Shown: positions 27,001 to 37,211 of the stretch, piece by piece
How positions within the stretch are numbered: position 1 is the stretch's first letter
Layout: each line of letters starts with the position of its first letter
From: Nocardia carnea NBRC 14403
GTDB lineage: Bacteria > Actinomycetota > Actinomycetes > Mycobacteriales > Mycobacteriaceae
Assembly (NCBI RefSeq): GCF_000308515.1
Contig: NZ_BAFV01000001.1
Location: forward strand, 41,129-105,128
DNA: 64,000 nucleotides
Direction of reading: 5' to 3'
Notes under the pieces: generated by a model
Told to the model about the DNA's origin: nothing
Databases searched by the model: none
What the model saw: only the letters and a program-made list of their open reading frames with translations
Made by a program: the position numbers and the translations under genes

Positions 27001-28737
27001 GTCACGGCGCACTACCTGACCAACTGCACCGATATCCAGATCAAGATGGCCCAGGGCGCCAAGCCGGGCGAGGGCGGCCAGTTGCCCGCGCACAAGGTGT
27101 ATCCGTGGGTCGCCGAGGTCCGGCATTCGACGCCGGGCGTGGGCCTGATCTCGCCGCCGCCGCATCACGATATCTACTCGATCGAGGATCTGGCGCAGCT
27201 CATCCACGACCTGAAGAACGCGAACCCGCAGGCGCGGATTCACGTGAAACTCGTTGCGGAGCCCGGTGTCGGCACCGTCGCGGCAGGCGTATCGAAAGCG
27301 CACGCCGATGTGGTGCTGATCTCCGGCCACGACGGCGGCACCGGTGCCTCGCCGCTCACCTCGCTCAAGCATGCGGGTGGGCCGTGGGAGCTCGGTCTGG
27401 CCGAAACGCAGCAGACTCTGCTGCTCAACGGCCTGCGCGACCGGATCGTGGTGCAGGTCGACGGCCAGATGAAGACCGGCCGCGATGTTGTGGTCGCCGC
27501 ACTGCTCGGTGCCGAGGAGTACGGTTTCGCGACCGCGCCGCTGGTGGTTTCCGGCTGCATCATGATGCGGGTCTGCCATCTCGACACCTGCCCGGTGGGT
27601 GTGGCCACCCAGAATCCCGTACTGCGGGACCGGTTCACCGGTAAGCCGGAGTTCGTCGAGAACTTCTTCATGTACATCGCCGAAGAAGTCCGGGAACTGC
27701 TGGCCGAACTCGGTTTCCGCAGCCTGGACGAGGCTGTCGGCCGGGTCGATCTGCTCGACACCACCAAGGCCAAGCAGCATTGGAAGGCCAGCAAACTGGA
27801 TCTGTCGCCGATCCTCGACGATGTCGAGACGGCGTTCATGTTCCAGGACCGCCGCCGGACCAAGGAACAGGACCACGGCCTGGACAAGGCGCTGGACAAC
27901 GAGCTGATCGCGCAGAGCCGGGATGCGCTCGAGTTCGGTAAACCGGTCAAGATCGACACCAAGATCACGAACGTGAACCGGACCGTCGGCACCATGCTCG
28001 GCCACGAGGTCACCAAGCTCTACGGCGGCGCCGGCCTGCCCGACGACACCATCGACATCACGCTCACCGGTTCGGCCGGTAACAGCTTCGGTGCCTTCGT
28101 TCCGGCAGGTATCACCCTGCGGGTGCAGGGTGACGCGAACGACTATGTCGGTAAGGGTCTTTCGGGTGGCCACCTGGTGGTGCGTCCCGCTCCCAACGCC
28201 CCGGCGGAGTTCGTCGCCGAGGAGAACATCATCGCGGGCAACGTGATCCTGTTCGGCGCGACCAGCGGCCAGGCGTTCATCAACGGTGTGGTGGGCGAAC
28301 GATTCGCCGTACGCAACTCCGGGGCCACCGCGGTGGTCGAGGGCGTGGGCGACCACGCCTGCGAGTACATGACCGGTGGTCGTGTCGTCATCCTCGGCGA
28401 CACCGGACGTAACTTCGGCGCCGGTATGTCCGGCGGTATCGCGTTCGTCTACGACCCCGACAACACGTTCAGCGGCCGGCTCAACCCGGAACAGGCGGAC
28501 GCCGTCGAGGCGCTGTCCGGTGACGATTTCACCTGGCTGCGCGATATCATCGGCCGGCACCGGGAACAGACCGGTTCCGCTGTGGCCGAACGGATCCTGG
28601 GCGACTGGTCGCAGCAGGTGAACCACTTTGTGAAGGTCATGCCGCGCGAGTACAAGAAGGTACTGCTCGCCATCTCCGAGGCCGAGAAGAGCGGTAAAGA
28701 CGTCGACGCTGCGATTATGGAGGCCGCTCGTGGCTGA
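24085..28737 (+). CDS. gltB: Glutamate synthase (NADPH) large subunit
   Basis: The large subunit of glutamate synthase: it hydrolyses glutamine and passes ammonia to 2-oxoglutarate to make glutamate. The class II amidotransferase domain begins at the conserved cysteine (residue 25, in [16 protein letters not shown]), exposed after removal of a short propeptide. A central domain, the FMN-binding synthase domain and the 3Fe-4S cysteines ([15 protein letters not shown]) follow, then the C-terminal beta-helix with repeated GG motifs ([15 protein letters not shown]). It has 1550 residues. The ATG at 24085 fits the family start. The stop overlaps the gltD GTG by 8 bases. Confidence 0.97.
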   Translation: MTQLPGHRSPGPIGLYDPAHEHDACGVAFVGDMHGRRSRDIVDKAITALLNLEHRGAAGAEPNSGDGAGILIQVPDRFFRAVVDFELPPEGSYATGIAFLPQARREAARASYGVEKIVKEEGLAVLGWREVPIDESSLGALSRDAMPLFRQLFIGSPASADEQLTGMDLERRAYVIRKRVEHELGKAGAGEGAVGRESVYFPSLSGQTFVYKGMFTTPQLRAFYLDLQDDRVESALGIVHSRFSTNTFPSWPLAHPFRRVAHNGEINTVAGNENWMRAREALLRSDVFGKDSAGKNRLEKIFPVCTPGASDTARFDEVLELLHLGGRTLPHAVLMMIPEAWERNENMDSQRRAFYEYHSMLMEPWDGPASVCFTDGTVIGAVLDRNGLRPSRIWVTEDGLVVMASEVGVLDIDQSKVVRKIRLQPGRMFLVDTAQGRIVDDEEIKAQLAAEHPYREWLDAGIKHLSDLPDRPHVHMSHDRVLIRQQIFGYTTEELSLLISPMAKTGAEALGSMGTDTPIAVLSARPRLLFDYFSQQFAQVTNPPLDAIREEVVTSLRRHIGPEADLLHPSPESCRQIAIQQPIIDNDELSKLVHINDDGSHPGLRSVVVRGLYEVAAGGDGLRRALDAINTQVSAAIDGGARIIVLSDRESNEKLAPIPSLLLTASVHHHLVRERTRTMVGLVVEAGDAREVHHMATLVGFGAAAINPYMAFESIEDMLERGALTVPGSTGDLAADYRKAVANYNKAASKGVLKVMSKMGISTVASYNGAQLFQVIGLSQDLVDEYFTGLRSHLGGIGLDEIATDVATRHSVAFLENRNERAHRELEVGGEYQWRREGEYHLFNPDTVFKLQHATRTGQYSIFKEYTKLVDDQSERLASLRGLIKFKKGARSPISIEEVEPASEIVKRFSTGAMSYGSISAEAHETLAIAMNRLGGRSNSGEGGESPARFEPEDNGDWRRSAIKQVASGRFGVTAHYLTNCTDIQIKMAQGAKPGEGGQLPAHKVYPWVAEVRHSTPGVGLISPPPHHDIYSIEDLAQLIHDLKNANPQARIHVKLVAEPGVGTVAAGVSKAHADVVLISGHDGGTGASPLTSLKHAGGPWELGLAETQQTLLLNGLRDRIVVQVDGQMKTGRDVVVAALLGAEEYGFATAPLVVSGCIMMRVCHLDTCPVGVATQNPVLRDRFTGKPEFVENFFMYIAEEVRELLAELGFRSLDEAVGRVDLLDTTKAKQHWKASKLDLSPILDDVETAFMFQDRRRTKEQDHGLDKALDNELIAQSRDALEFGKPVKIDTKITNVNRTVGTMLGHEVTKLYGGAGLPDDTIDITLTGSAGNSFGAFVPAGITLRVQGDANDYVGKGLSGGHLVVRPAPNAPAEFVAEENIIAGNVILFGATSGQAFINGVVGERFAVRNSGATAVVEGVGDHACEYMTGGRVVILGDTGRNFGAGMSGGIAFVYDPDNTFSGRLNPEQADAVEALSGDDFTWLRDIIGRHREQTGSAVAERILGDWSQQVNHFVKVMPREYKKVLLAISEAEKSGKDVDAAIMEAARG

Positions 28738-30199
28738 CACCCAAGGTTTTCTGAAGCACACCTCCCGGGAGCTGCCCGAACGTCGTCCGGTGCCGCTGCG
28801 CCTGATGGACTGGAAAGAGGTGTACCAGGAAGGTTTTCCGCACGAAACCCTGCAGCGACAGGCAAGCCGCTGTATGGACTGCGGTATTCCTTTCTGCCAC
28901 AACGGCTGCCCCCTGGGTAACCTCATTCCCGAGTGGAACGACCTGGTCTATTCCGATCGCTGGCGCGAGGGTATCGACCGGCTGCACGCGACCAACAACT
29001 TCCCGGAGTTCACCGGGCGTCTGTGCCCGGCCCCGTGCGAGGCGTCCTGCGTGCTCGGGATCAACCAGGATCCGGTGACCATCAAGCAGGTCGAGGTCGA
29101 ACTCATCGAGAACGCCTTCGACGAGGGCTGGGTCGCGCCGGTGTACCCGACCCGGCTCACCGGTAAGAAGGTCGCCGTGGTCGGTTCCGGACCTGCGGGT
29201 CTGGCCGCCGCCCAGCAGCTCACCCGCGCCGGGCACACCGTGACCGTATTCGAGCGGGCCGACCGTATCGGCGGCCTGATGCGGTACGGCATCCCGGAAT
29301 TCAAGATGGAGAAGCGTTTCATCGACCGCCGGCTGGCGCAGATGGAGGCCGAGGGCACCATCTTCAAGGCCGGGGTGAACGTCGGAGTGGATATCACCGC
29401 CGACGAACTGCGTGAGCGGTACGACGCGGTGGTCCTCGCCGGCGGCGCCACCCAGGCCCGCGATCTGCCCATTCCGGGCCGTGAGCTGGACGGTATCCAC
29501 CAGGCGATGGAGTTCCTGCCCTGGGCAAACCGGGTTCAGCAGGGAGATCCGGTAACCGACGACAACGGTCTGCCGCCGATCCACGCGCACGGCAAGAAGG
29601 TCGTCATCATCGGCGGCGGTGACACCGGCGCCGACTGTCTGGGCACCTCGCACCGCCAGGGCGCGGCCAGCGTGCACCAGTTCGAGATCATGCCGCGGCC
29701 GCCGGCCGAACGCGCCGGCTCCACCCCGTGGCCGACCTACCCGCTCATGTACCGGGTTTCCTCGGCACACGAAGAGGGCGGCGAACGCGTGTTCTCGGTG
29801 AACACCGAACGCTTCGTCGGTTCCGACGGCAAGGTGACCGGGCTCGACGCGCACGAGGTCACGATGGTCAACGGCCGGTTCGAGAAGGTCGAGGGCACCG
29901 ATTTCACCCTCGAGGCCGATCTGGTCCTGCTGGCCATGGGCTTCGTCGGGCCGGACAAGCCGGGTCTGCTCACCGATCTCGGTGTCGGCTACGACCAGCG
30001 CGGCAACGTCCAGCGGGACAAGAAGTGGGCCACCAATATCCCCGGCGTCTTCGTCGCCGGCGATATGGGCCGCGGCCAGTCGCTGATCGTGTGGGCGATC
30101 GCCGAGGGTCGCGCGGCGGCCTCGGCGGTGGACGAGTACCTGGAGGGCGAAACCGCCCTGCCGGCGCCCATTCCGCCGACCGCGGTCGCGCAGCGCTGA
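28730..30199 (+). CDS. gltD: Glutamate synthase small subunit
   Basis: The NADPH-oxidising beta subunit that feeds electrons to GltB through FAD and iron-sulfur clusters. The N-terminal cluster motifs are [17 protein letters not shown] and CPAPCEASC. The FAD-binding site is [15 protein letters not shown] (about residues 149-163) and the NADPH site [14 protein letters not shown]. It has 489 residues, the usual length. It starts with GTG inside the end of gltB and is followed at once by a strong terminator, so gltBD is a two-gene operon. Confidence 0.97.
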   Translation: MADTQGFLKHTSRELPERRPVPLRLMDWKEVYQEGFPHETLQRQASRCMDCGIPFCHNGCPLGNLIPEWNDLVYSDRWREGIDRLHATNNFPEFTGRLCPAPCEASCVLGINQDPVTIKQVEVELIENAFDEGWVAPVYPTRLTGKKVAVVGSGPAGLAAAQQLTRAGHTVTVFERADRIGGLMRYGIPEFKMEKRFIDRRLAQMEAEGTIFKAGVNVGVDITADELRERYDAVVLAGGATQARDLPIPGRELDGIHQAMEFLPWANRVQQGDPVTDDNGLPPIHAHGKKVVIIGGGDTGADCLGTSHRQGAASVHQFEIMPRPPAERAGSTPWPTYPLMYRVSSAHEEGGERVFSVNTERFVGSDGKVTGLDAHEVTMVNGRFEKVEGTDFTLEADLVLLAMGFVGPDKPGLLTDLGVGYDQRGNVQRDKKWATNIPGVFVAGDMGRGQSLIVWAIAEGRAAASAVDEYLEGETALPAPIPPTAVAQR

Positions 30200-30217
30200 G
30201 TTAGGCACCGAAACCCC

Positions 30218-30258
30218 CGACGGCGCGGTACCTCCTGATCGGAGGTACCGCGCCGTCG
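30218..30258 (+). terminator. Terminator after gltBD
   Basis: A perfect 18-base stem (CGACGGCGCGGTACCTCC and its complement) with loop TGATC lies 18 bases after the gltD stop. A short TC-rich tail follows. The remaining 228 bases to the cutinase start show no gene. Confidence 0.88.
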
Positions 30259-30486
30259 TCCTGTCCGGGTCGCGTTTGTGATCTCGGCCGAGTTCGGCTG
30301 GCGGTCGGTGTGGTGTGGCTCTATTGTTATCCACGGTGCGATCCGGAGCCTGATCGTGATCCGATCGTGTACTCGTGACGCGTAGTTGTTCACCTGTTAC
30401 GCATCGGCTGCCGTCGGCCGGTTCGGCACCTCGCGACGGCGGAATCGGGAGCGCCCCTTGATCGGGGCCAGGGTGACTGGAGCAGC

Positions 30487-31386
30487 ATGCAGTTGAAGAG
30501 GGTTGCCGCAGCGCTGGGCGCGTGTGCGGCTGTCGCGTCGGGTCTGGTGGCCGCAGGAGCGACGGCAACGGCCGCGCCCGGATGCCCCAGCCTCTACGTA
30601 GTGGCGATTCCGGGGACCTGGGAAACCGGAAACGAGAAATCCCCCGGACCGGGCATGCTGGCCGATGTGACCGACGGGCTACCGAGCTCCGCGAAGGTCG
30701 ATTACGTCAGCTACGCCGCCACCGCGTTCCCCTGGGAGGGGGATGTCTACGGCCGGTCGAAGAACGAGGCAGTCGACAATGCGCGCGGGCTGATCGCCGA
30801 TATGACCGCACGGTGCGGAAACACCGATGTCGCCCTGGTCGGCTACAGCCAAGGTGCGCACGCCGCAGGCGATCTCGCGGCCGAGATCGGTACCGGACTC
30901 GGCCCGATCCGGCCGGAACGGATTTCCGGAGTCGGGCTGATCTCCGATCCGCGCCGGGCCGCCGCCGATATCCAGGTCGGCCCGCATGCGCCCGGCGCCG
31001 GCGCCGCCGGGCCGCGGGTCGGCGGTTTCGGCTGGCTCAGCGACCGCACCCGCACCGTCTGCATTCCCAACGATCTCTATTGCGCGACCGCGCAGGACGA
31101 TTTCGTCACCCGCTTCGCCGGCTTCCTCGCGCAGAGCTCCGACGCCAACCCGGCCAACCTCTGGCGCTACCAGCTCGAAGCCGCGGCGATCGTCAACGAT
31201 CTGATGAAATACGGCGGCGTGCCCACACTGCAGGCACAGCTTTCCGAAGGCGCCAACGAGCAGCGGTTCAAGGAACTCGAAACGTTCTACCGTTCCGAAT
31301 CACATCATGCCTACGGCAGCTACCGCGTCGGTGGCGGCCAGACCGCGCTGACCTGGATGCACAACTGGATTGCCGGTATGGCCTGA
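30487..31386 (+). CDS. Secreted cutinase-family esterase
   Basis: A 299-residue serine esterase of the cutinase family found in many copies in mycolate actinobacteria, acting on lipid esters outside the membrane. A signal peptide covers residues 1-30 (cut after ATAA or TAA). The nucleophile is in VGYSQGAHAAGD, the aspartate in CIPNDLYC, and the histidine in SESHHAYGSY. Cysteine pairs typical of the fold are present. The C-terminal extension after the catalytic core is about 60 residues. The exact substrate is unknown. Its stop is directly adjacent to the stop of the facing gene. Confidence 0.88.
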   Translation: MQLKRVAAALGACAAVASGLVAAGATATAAPGCPSLYVVAIPGTWETGNEKSPGPGMLADVTDGLPSSAKVDYVSYAATAFPWEGDVYGRSKNEAVDNARGLIADMTARCGNTDVALVGYSQGAHAAGDLAAEIGTGLGPIRPERISGVGLISDPRRAAADIQVGPHAPGAGAAGPRVGGFGWLSDRTRTVCIPNDLYCATAQDDFVTRFAGFLAQSSDANPANLWRYQLEAAAIVNDLMKYGGVPTLQAQLSEGANEQRFKELETFYRSESHHAYGSYRVGGGQTALTWMHNWIAGMA

Positions 31387-32001
31387 TCAGCTGTTCGAAA
31401 TATTGCGGGGGAGCAACTCCCAGACGTGGCCGTTCTCGTTCACCGTCGCCGCGCTGCGGCGGCCGGTGCGCGAGAACAGGACCCGGGTGATCGAGCAGTA
31501 GTCGATGGGAAAGGTCAGCGGCCGGGCCAGACCCAGGATGTCCTGAAGGGTCACGTTGATGACCCCGCCATGGGCGAAGATCACCACGGTATCGGCCGCG
31601 GCCGTGGTGGAGGCGATATCGGTGATCGCATCGCGCACCCGGTACCGGAAGGCATCGGCGTCGATCTGCAGCGGCAGATGACCTTCCTTGATCCGGTCGT
31701 AGGTATCGCGGAATTCTGTTTTCGCGTCCTCGATCGGGATATAGGACGGTAGTTCGCGGTCGTATTCCGCCAGACCGTCCACGATTTCCACATCGAGACC
31801 GAGTTTTGCGGCCGTCGGTGCCGCGGTCTCCCGGGCTCGTCGCTGCGGACTGCTGATCACCCGGACGATCCGGTGATGGTCCAGCGCGGCCGGCACCCGT
31901 TCGGCCTGCTCCACGCCGATCGGGGCCAAACCCGGATCGGCGGCTTCCCCCGCATTGTCGACCCGGAGCGGCTGGGCATGGCGAACGAGTATCAATTGCA
32001 C
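31387..32001 (-). CDS. Histidine phosphatase (phosphoglycerate mutase) family protein
   Basis: A 204-residue member of the histidine phosphatase superfamily. The catalytic motif is VRHAQP near the start, with SSPQRRARETA and the second histidine in VIFAHGGVINV. The substrate is not evident; the RHA form suits small phosphatases rather than glycolytic mutase. The GTG at 32001 opens MQLILVRHAQ, the normal family start. The much longer frame upstream overlaps the repeat protein in another frame and is not believed. It converges on the cutinase gene with no gap. Confidence 0.85.
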   Translation of the reverse strand: MQLILVRHAQPLRVDNAGEAADPGLAPIGVEQAERVPAALDHHRIVRVISSPQRRARETAAPTAAKLGLDVEIVDGLAEYDRELPSYIPIEDAKTEFRDTYDRIKEGHLPLQIDADAFRYRVRDAITDIASTTAAADTVVIFAHGGVINVTLQDILGLARPLTFPIDYCSITRVLFSRTGRRSAATVNENGHVWELLPRNISNS

Positions 32002-32246
32002 GGCTCCACTCTGCCGTATCGACCCTGCGGCCGACCAACCGAACCGGGTGGTCGGAGCTGCCGGGACGCTAACCGGCCGGACCGTCGTACGAGCCGGAGG
32101 GCACGGCCCTGTCGATTCGCCGACATGCTGTCGCCGCGGCGGATTTTCTGCCGGCGACCCCCGAGCGCCCCGGTTCTCCGACGAAGAACCGGAACGGCCC
32201 GGTCCGCCGTGCGGCGAACCGGGCCGTTGCAGGAAAGGTTGCGGGG

Positions 32247-32758
32247 TCAGTGACCGGCCGGTGGGTACTGCTGCGGGCCGTTTTGGGGCGGGTTCGGGTT
32301 GTTGGGATCCGACGGGTAGCCGCCTTGCTGCGGGTAGCCGCCCTGCTGGGGAAAACCGCCCTGCTGGGGTAGCCACCTTGCGGGGGGTACGTGCCTTGCT
32401 GGGGATAACCCCCTTGCGGATAACCGCCCTGCTGGGGAAAACCACTCTGCTGGGGGTAGCCGCCCTGCTGGGGATAACCGCCGCCTTGCGACGGGTAGCC
32501 GCCTTGTGGAGGCTGCCCTGGGAACTGGCCGCCCTGCGCACCGCCGGAGTTCTTCTTCCGCATCATCACGACGACCACGACCACGATGGCCACGATGACC
32601 AGCAGGCAGATCAGTCCGAAGATCAAACCGCCCCCGCCGCCCTTGCTCTTGCCTCGCCGCCGTGCTTCCAGATCGACCGCGGAGGCCAGCACATCGGTCT
32701 GAGTCCAGGCGGTGTAGTCCACCTGACTCGCGTGGGAGAGCAGATCCAGATAACTCAA
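32247..32758 (-). pseudogene. GYPQQ-repeat membrane protein with a frameshift
   Basis: The N-terminus is soluble ([21 protein letters not shown]). One membrane helix follows (about residues 45-65, [23 protein letters not shown]), then a cytoplasmic Gly/Tyr/Pro/Gln tail of GGYPQQ units. At 32366-32369 the plus strand has four G where the matching repeat at about 32450-32465 has five. Restoring one base continues [18 protein letters not shown] and ends naturally in PPAGH with a stop at 32247. Without it the frame runs on to 32069 through Arg/Thr-rich nonsense. The start is probably TTG at 32758, with GGGGA upstream. It may be a sequencing error, a slippage variant or true decay. Confidence 0.7.
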
Positions 32759-32875
32759 AGTCGTCCCCGTTCGAGAATGTTGTCCGGCCCCTCCTCCTGG
32801 CGCCGGGTTGCTACACGGTACTTCCCCGGTGCACGACCGGGAAACCACTTGTTCCCGAACCTGGCCGGTGAACCG

Positions 32876-35800
32876 TCACCGTTGCCGGACCAACGGGAAA
32901 GTCTGGGTTTCCCGGATCGTTCGCCCGGTGAGCAGCATGAGCACGCGCTCGACGCCCAGGCTGAGGCCGCCGGTCGGCGGCATACCGTGTTCGAGGGCGC
33001 ACAGTAATTCCTCGTCCAGTCCCGTGATCGCCGGGCCGCCATCGGCGGAACGTGCCTGCGCGGTGAAGCGGCGGCGCAGTTCCATCGGATCGGTCAGTTC
33101 GCTGCGCCCGGTGCCCAATTCGATTCCACCGGCGACGAGATCCCACCGTTCGGCCACCCCGGCCCGGCGGCGGTGCGGACGCGCGAGGGGTGCGACGGTA
33201 CTGGGCAGATCGGTGTAGAAGGTGGGTTCCCGAGTGGTTTCGGCCACCAGCCGCTGGTAGAGCGCGTAGACCGTGCGGCCGTGGTCCCAGCCCGGCCGAT
33301 AGCTGATATCGGCTTTCTCGCACAGGTCGCGTAGCTCCGGCAGGCCGGTGTCGGGCGTGATCTCGATACCGGTTTCCTGCCCCAGCGCCTCGTAGAGCGA
33401 ACGCACCCGCCACTCACCGGAAAGGTCGAGGGCTTCGAGGGAACCGTCGAGCCGTGGCCGCATGGCGACCATCGAATCGTTCGCGGCCAGCGCGGCCTGC
33501 TGCACCAGCTGCCGGCACAGCGTCATCATCCGTTGATGGTCGCTGTGGGCCTCGTAGGCTTCCAGGAGTGTGAATTCGGGCAGGAGCCGGGCACTCGCGC
33601 GCGCATTGCGGAAACTGGGGCCGAGCTCGAAGATCTTCTCCACGCCGCCGACACACAATCGTTTCAATGCGGATTCCGGGCCGAGGCGCAGATGCAGGTC
33701 GGTGTTGTCGGCATCGATATGGGTGCGCATACTGCGCGCGGTCCCCGTACCGGGGCCGGGCTGCAACACCGGTGAACCGACCTCCAGGAAACCCCCGTCG
33801 TGCAGGGCATCACGCAGTGCGCGCAGTACCGCGCTACGGCGGGCCAGCAGTTCACGCGCCTCTCGATCGATCATCAGGTCCAGGTAGCCGCGCCGCATCC
33901 GCGCCTCGGAATCGGTGAGGCCGTGCCATTTATCGGGCAGGGGATGCAGGCATTTGGCCAGCATTCGCCAATCCGCCACCAGCAGCGACAGTTCGCCCCG
34001 CCGGCTGTATCCGAGCTGTCCGCTCACCGAGATCAGATCACCCAGATCGAAGAGTTCGCCGAATTCGGCGCAGCGCGCCGCGCCGAGACGTTCGCGGTCG
34101 AGCAGGAGCTGGATATCGCTGGTCCAGTCGCGGATCACCGCGAACTGCACGCCGCCGCAGTCCCGCAGCCGGAGCAACCGGCCGGAGATCCGGACGGTGG
34201 TGCCGCGCGGAACCCGCCGGGCCGCAGCTACGGTATGGGTCGGCGGGAAAGGCGGGGGATACGGGTCGATATGGGCACCCACCAGCCGGTCCAGTTTGTC
34301 TGTGCGCACCCGGACCTGCTCGGGCCGGAGATCGTGGGCGGGCGCCGGATCGGCCTCCGCCGTCGTGGCAGCCACGGGCGGTGCCACTGCGGTGCGCTCG
34401 GGAACGGCGCGATGACATCCGGTGTGGGTGAAAACTCCGGCAGCACCGGCCGGTCGCGGTAACAACCCCTCGGCGAAGGCGGCGGCGACGGCAATACGCG
34501 GCAGGTCTCGTGGATCGGCGGACATGACGTACCGGGTCGACCAGCGCGGTTGATAACGCATTGCCGACCGGTACAGCCGGTCCAGCTGCCACCAGTGCGA
34601 AAACGACAGCGGCAGGCCGCGCAGGCCGTCGCGCAGTGCGATCGCGGCCGCCCGGATACCGCGGGCGGGCCCCGGCCGGCCTCGGCGGCCCACCGCTTCG
34701 AAGACCGACCGCGACACGGTGAAGTTCAGCGAAACCTGTTCGATGCCGTGCTGTTCGGCGCGCAGCGCGAATTCCGCGATGAGCAGATCGGTGATGTCCT
34801 CGCCGACGCCCGGTTCGCGGCGCAGCAGTTCCAAGGTTGCGCCGGCCCGGCCCCACGGCACCAGTGAGAGCATGCCGAGCACACGATCTTCGGCGTCGAC
34901 CGCTTCGACGAGCAGGCATTCACCGTCGCGCCGGTCGCCGAAGCGGCCCAGCGGCAGCGGGTAGGCACGTTCGATCTCGGTGCGCCGCCACTGTTCGGCG
35001 GTAACCGCCAGGCGCGCGAACTCCGCGGTGCCGAGATCGCGGTGGCGCCGGATCCGCACCGTCGTACCCTCTTTGCGCAGCCGGGTGAGAGTGTCGCGGA
35101 CGGGTCGCAGTTCCGGGGTGGTCAGCGCGAAGGTCCGGGTATCCAGCAGCGCCTCCGCACCCGCGGCCACGGCGTCGAGCCCGGCCCGGCGATACACCGG
35201 CATTCCGGCGTCCCCGGCCCCGATCACCGCGACCGGCCAGCCGAACTGCCGCGCGTAACGCTGCCAGGCCTCCACCGCCTGCGGCCAGCAGTCCCGGGCA
35301 CCGAGGGGATCGCCCAGGGCCAGGCAGACGCCGGATTCCACCCGGAAGCCGATGGCCGCGCGGCCGTTCGGGCTGAAGACGATCTCGCGGTCGCGGCGGG
35401 TCGCCAGATAATCGATCGAACCGGTGGGGTCCGGGCTGTTCAGCAGTTCACGCAGCGCTGTCTCGTCGGCTTCGGTGAGTGCATGTTCCGCGCGCTGGGT
35501 CCGCACCAGCACCGTGACCGTGGCCGCGAAAACCAGTGCGCCGAACAGGCCGACCAGAAACGCCGTGGGAAACGGTGCGGCACCGTCGAGTTGCCCGGGA
35601 CGAACGAGCAGGCCGGCACCGAGCTGGGAGACGACGAACAGGGCACGCGGCGCCCCCGCGGCCAGCGATCCGGGAAACAGCTGCACCACACACCCCCCGG
35701 CGACACCGGCCGCCACCAGACCAGCGGCGAACGTGGTCGCCGCGGGGCGCGGTGAACAAGGACGGATCCAGGCGGTGAATTGTGCGCGCGCGGCTATCAG

Positions 35801-36193
35801 CAGCGTGCATACGCCGATATGTACGAGCAGGCCCAGCACGGCGTTCGGGCTCTGCTCGCGCACGATATCGAGCAGATTCACCGGTAGCCAGCTCACCTGG
35901 TAGAGCAGTGCCGCCCACCAGGCGACCCGTTTGCGCCGGGAGAGCCCGACGGCGAGCAGGCCGGCCGCGGCCGCCCACAGCAGATTCGTCGCGGGTGCGT
36001 ACAGGTAGTACTGGTCCAGATGGTCACGCGGGATACGCAGTGCACCGGACAACCCCGGCACCACACTCCACACCAGGCAGGCCAGCGCGAAAACACCCGA
36101 TACGAGAGCCAGGACGCGCGGTATCGCGGCGAATCGTCCGGGTGTGCCGTTTCGGCCGGGTACTTCGGGGTCTGGCGGTTCCTGCGTGGACAT
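32876..36193 (-). CDS. lysX: Bifunctional lysylphosphatidylglycerol synthetase / lysyl-tRNA ligase LysX
   Basis: A two-part enzyme that charges tRNA with lysine and transfers the lysine to phosphatidylglycerol, lowering membrane charge and protecting against cationic peptides. The first about 230 residues hold seven membrane helices. Residues about 240-560 are the MprF-type transferase domain (DUF2156). An OB-fold (TVRISGRLLRLRDCGG) follows, then a class II LysRS core with motif 3 GGLSLGVERVLML and DEELLCALEHGMPPTGG. Motif 2 reads FRNA instead of the usual FRNE. Total 1105 residues, versus about 1170 in M. tuberculosis. The ATG at 36193 or the preceding GTG may be used. Confidence 0.93.
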   Translation of the reverse strand: MSTQEPPDPEVPGRNGTPGRFAAIPRVLALVSGVFALACLVWSVVPGLSGALRIPRDHLDQYYLYAPATNLLWAAAAGLLAVGLSRRKRVAWWAALLYQVSWLPVNLLDIVREQSPNAVLGLLVHIGVCTLLIAARAQFTAWIRPCSPRPAATTFAAGLVAAGVAGGCVVQLFPGSLAAGAPRALFVVSQLGAGLLVRPGQLDGAAPFPTAFLVGLFGALVFAATVTVLVRTQRAEHALTEADETALRELLNSPDPTGSIDYLATRRDREIVFSPNGRAAIGFRVESGVCLALGDPLGARDCWPQAVEAWQRYARQFGWPVAVIGAGDAGMPVYRRAGLDAVAAGAEALLDTRTFALTTPELRPVRDTLTRLRKEGTTVRIRRHRDLGTAEFARLAVTAEQWRRTEIERAYPLPLGRFGDRRDGECLLVEAVDAEDRVLGMLSLVPWGRAGATLELLRREPGVGEDITDLLIAEFALRAEQHGIEQVSLNFTVSRSVFEAVGRRGRPGPARGIRAAAIALRDGLRGLPLSFSHWWQLDRLYRSAMRYQPRWSTRYVMSADPRDLPRIAVAAAFAEGLLPRPAGAAGVFTHTGCHRAVPERTAVAPPVAATTAEADPAPAHDLRPEQVRVRTDKLDRLVGAHIDPYPPPFPPTHTVAAARRVPRGTTVRISGRLLRLRDCGGVQFAVIRDWTSDIQLLLDRERLGAARCAEFGELFDLGDLISVSGQLGYSRRGELSLLVADWRMLAKCLHPLPDKWHGLTDSEARMRRGYLDLMIDREARELLARRSAVLRALRDALHDGGFLEVGSPVLQPGPGTGTARSMRTHIDADNTDLHLRLGPESALKRLCVGGVEKIFELGPSFRNARASARLLPEFTLLEAYEAHSDHQRMMTLCRQLVQQAALAANDSMVAMRPRLDGSLEALDLSGEWRVRSLYEALGQETGIEITPDTGLPELRDLCEKADISYRPGWDHGRTVYALYQRLVAETTREPTFYTDLPSTVAPLARPHRRRAGVAERWDLVAGGIELGTGRSELTDPMELRRRFTAQARSADGGPAITGLDEELLCALEHGMPPTGGLSLGVERVLMLLTGRTIRETQTFPLVRQR

Positions 36194-36441
36194 CACTGTT
36201 CCAGTCTGCCGCCCGACCGCACCGAATCCGGGCTGTGTACCGGCGTGTTAGTGGCAGATCGCCCGAGATCCGCACGTATTGCCCTGTGCGGGGGCGCGGT
36301 TGACCGAAATGGGTAATCGGGTTCCGGGCGTGGCGGGCGGATACCGGTGAAATGCCGGGTATGCCGGTTTGTTCCGGGTTACCGGCGGATTCGGCCGGGG
36401 CGGTCGGAAGGCGCGCTGACCGGGGGAGTAAGCATGAGACC

Positions 36442-36663
36442 ATGCCGGATCCCATCGATGTGCCCATCGACGATGACACCATACGGCTCGGCCAGTTCCT
36501 GAAACTGGCCAATCTGATCGAATCCGGGTCGGAAGCCAAGACAGTGATCGCCGCCGGGCTGGTACGGGTCAACGACGAGGTCGAACTGCGCCGCGGTCGC
36601 CAGCTCCAAGCGGGCGATGTGGTGACGATCGCCGGTCATCAGGCCAGGGTGAGCACCGGATGA
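36442..36663 (+). CDS. S4-domain RNA-binding protein
   Basis: A 73-residue protein that is almost entirely one S4 RNA-binding domain (IRLGQFLKLANLIESGSEAKTVIAAGLVRVNDEVELRRGRQL). Small free-standing S4 proteins of this YbcJ/YaaA type bind structured RNA; the target is unknown. The ATG at 36442 gives the family start, and upstream residues look non-coding. It converges with the rraA-like gene at a 13-base gap. Confidence 0.88.
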   Translation: MPDPIDVPIDDDTIRLGQFLKLANLIESGSEAKTVIAAGLVRVNDEVELRRGRQLQAGDVVTIAGHQARVSTG

Positions 36664-36676
36664 TCCGGCCGCAGGA

Positions 36677-37165
36677 TCAGTCCTCGGCGCGGACCACGAC
36701 GCCGTCGTGGTCGCTGTAGAGCATTTCGCCGGGGTGGAAGGTCACCCCACCGAATTCCACCGGGACGTCCTTCTCGCCCGACCCGGTCTGTGTGCTCTTG
36801 CGCGGGTTCGTGCCCAGGGCCTTCAGGCCGATATCGAGTGTGCGCAGAATCGCCGAGTCCCGGACGGCGCCGTTGACCACGACCCCGGCCCAGCCGTTGT
36901 CGACTCCGCGGCCGGCGATGATATCGCCCACCAGTGCGGTGTGCACGCTCGCAGCACCGTCGACCACCAGCACCCGGCCGTTACCGGGCTCGCTCAGCGT
37001 CTGTTTGACCAGCAGGTTGTCCTGGAAGCACCGAATCGTGGTGATCGGCCCGGCGAACACCGGCCGGCCGCCGAACTGGATGAACTGGGTATCGCAACTG
37101 CGGATATCGGGGCCGATTTCGTCGGCGAGATCCGCGGTGGCCACCTGCTGCTCTGATTCAGTCAC
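36677..37165 (-). CDS. rraA: RraA-family protein (putative 4-hydroxy-4-methyl-2-oxoglutarate aldolase / RNase E regulator)
   Basis: A 162-residue RraA-like protein, long mis-annotated as MenG. The family forms trimers; some members inhibit RNase E and others are metal-dependent aldolases. The core motif [24 protein letters not shown] is present, with the aldolase-type G-x-R-D end (AVRD). The GTG at 37165 is used because it begins the family N-terminus; it has no ribosome site, so a leaderless message is possible. Both biochemical roles remain open. Confidence 0.82.
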   Translation of the reverse strand: MTESEQQVATADLADEIGPDIRSCDTQFIQFGGRPVFAGPITTIRCFQDNLLVKQTLSEPGNGRVLVVDGAASVHTALVGDIIAGRGVDNGWAGVVVNGAVRDSAILRTLDIGLKALGTNPRKSTQTGSGEKDVPVEFGGVTFHPGEMLYSDHDGVVVRAED

Positions 37166-37211
37166 ATTTCTGATTGTGCCGTTCGGATCATGGCAGCCCG
37201 CATCGGCCCCG

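Noticed and set aside
24094..28926. A 1610-codon open frame antisense to gltB
   Set aside because: Long antisense frames are expected opposite a high-GC gene; the sequence is His/Arg/Asp-rich without domains, while gltB on the other strand is unmistakable.
30327..30335. DnaA box TTATCCACG before the cutinase gene
   Set aside because: Single site with one mismatch; likely chance.
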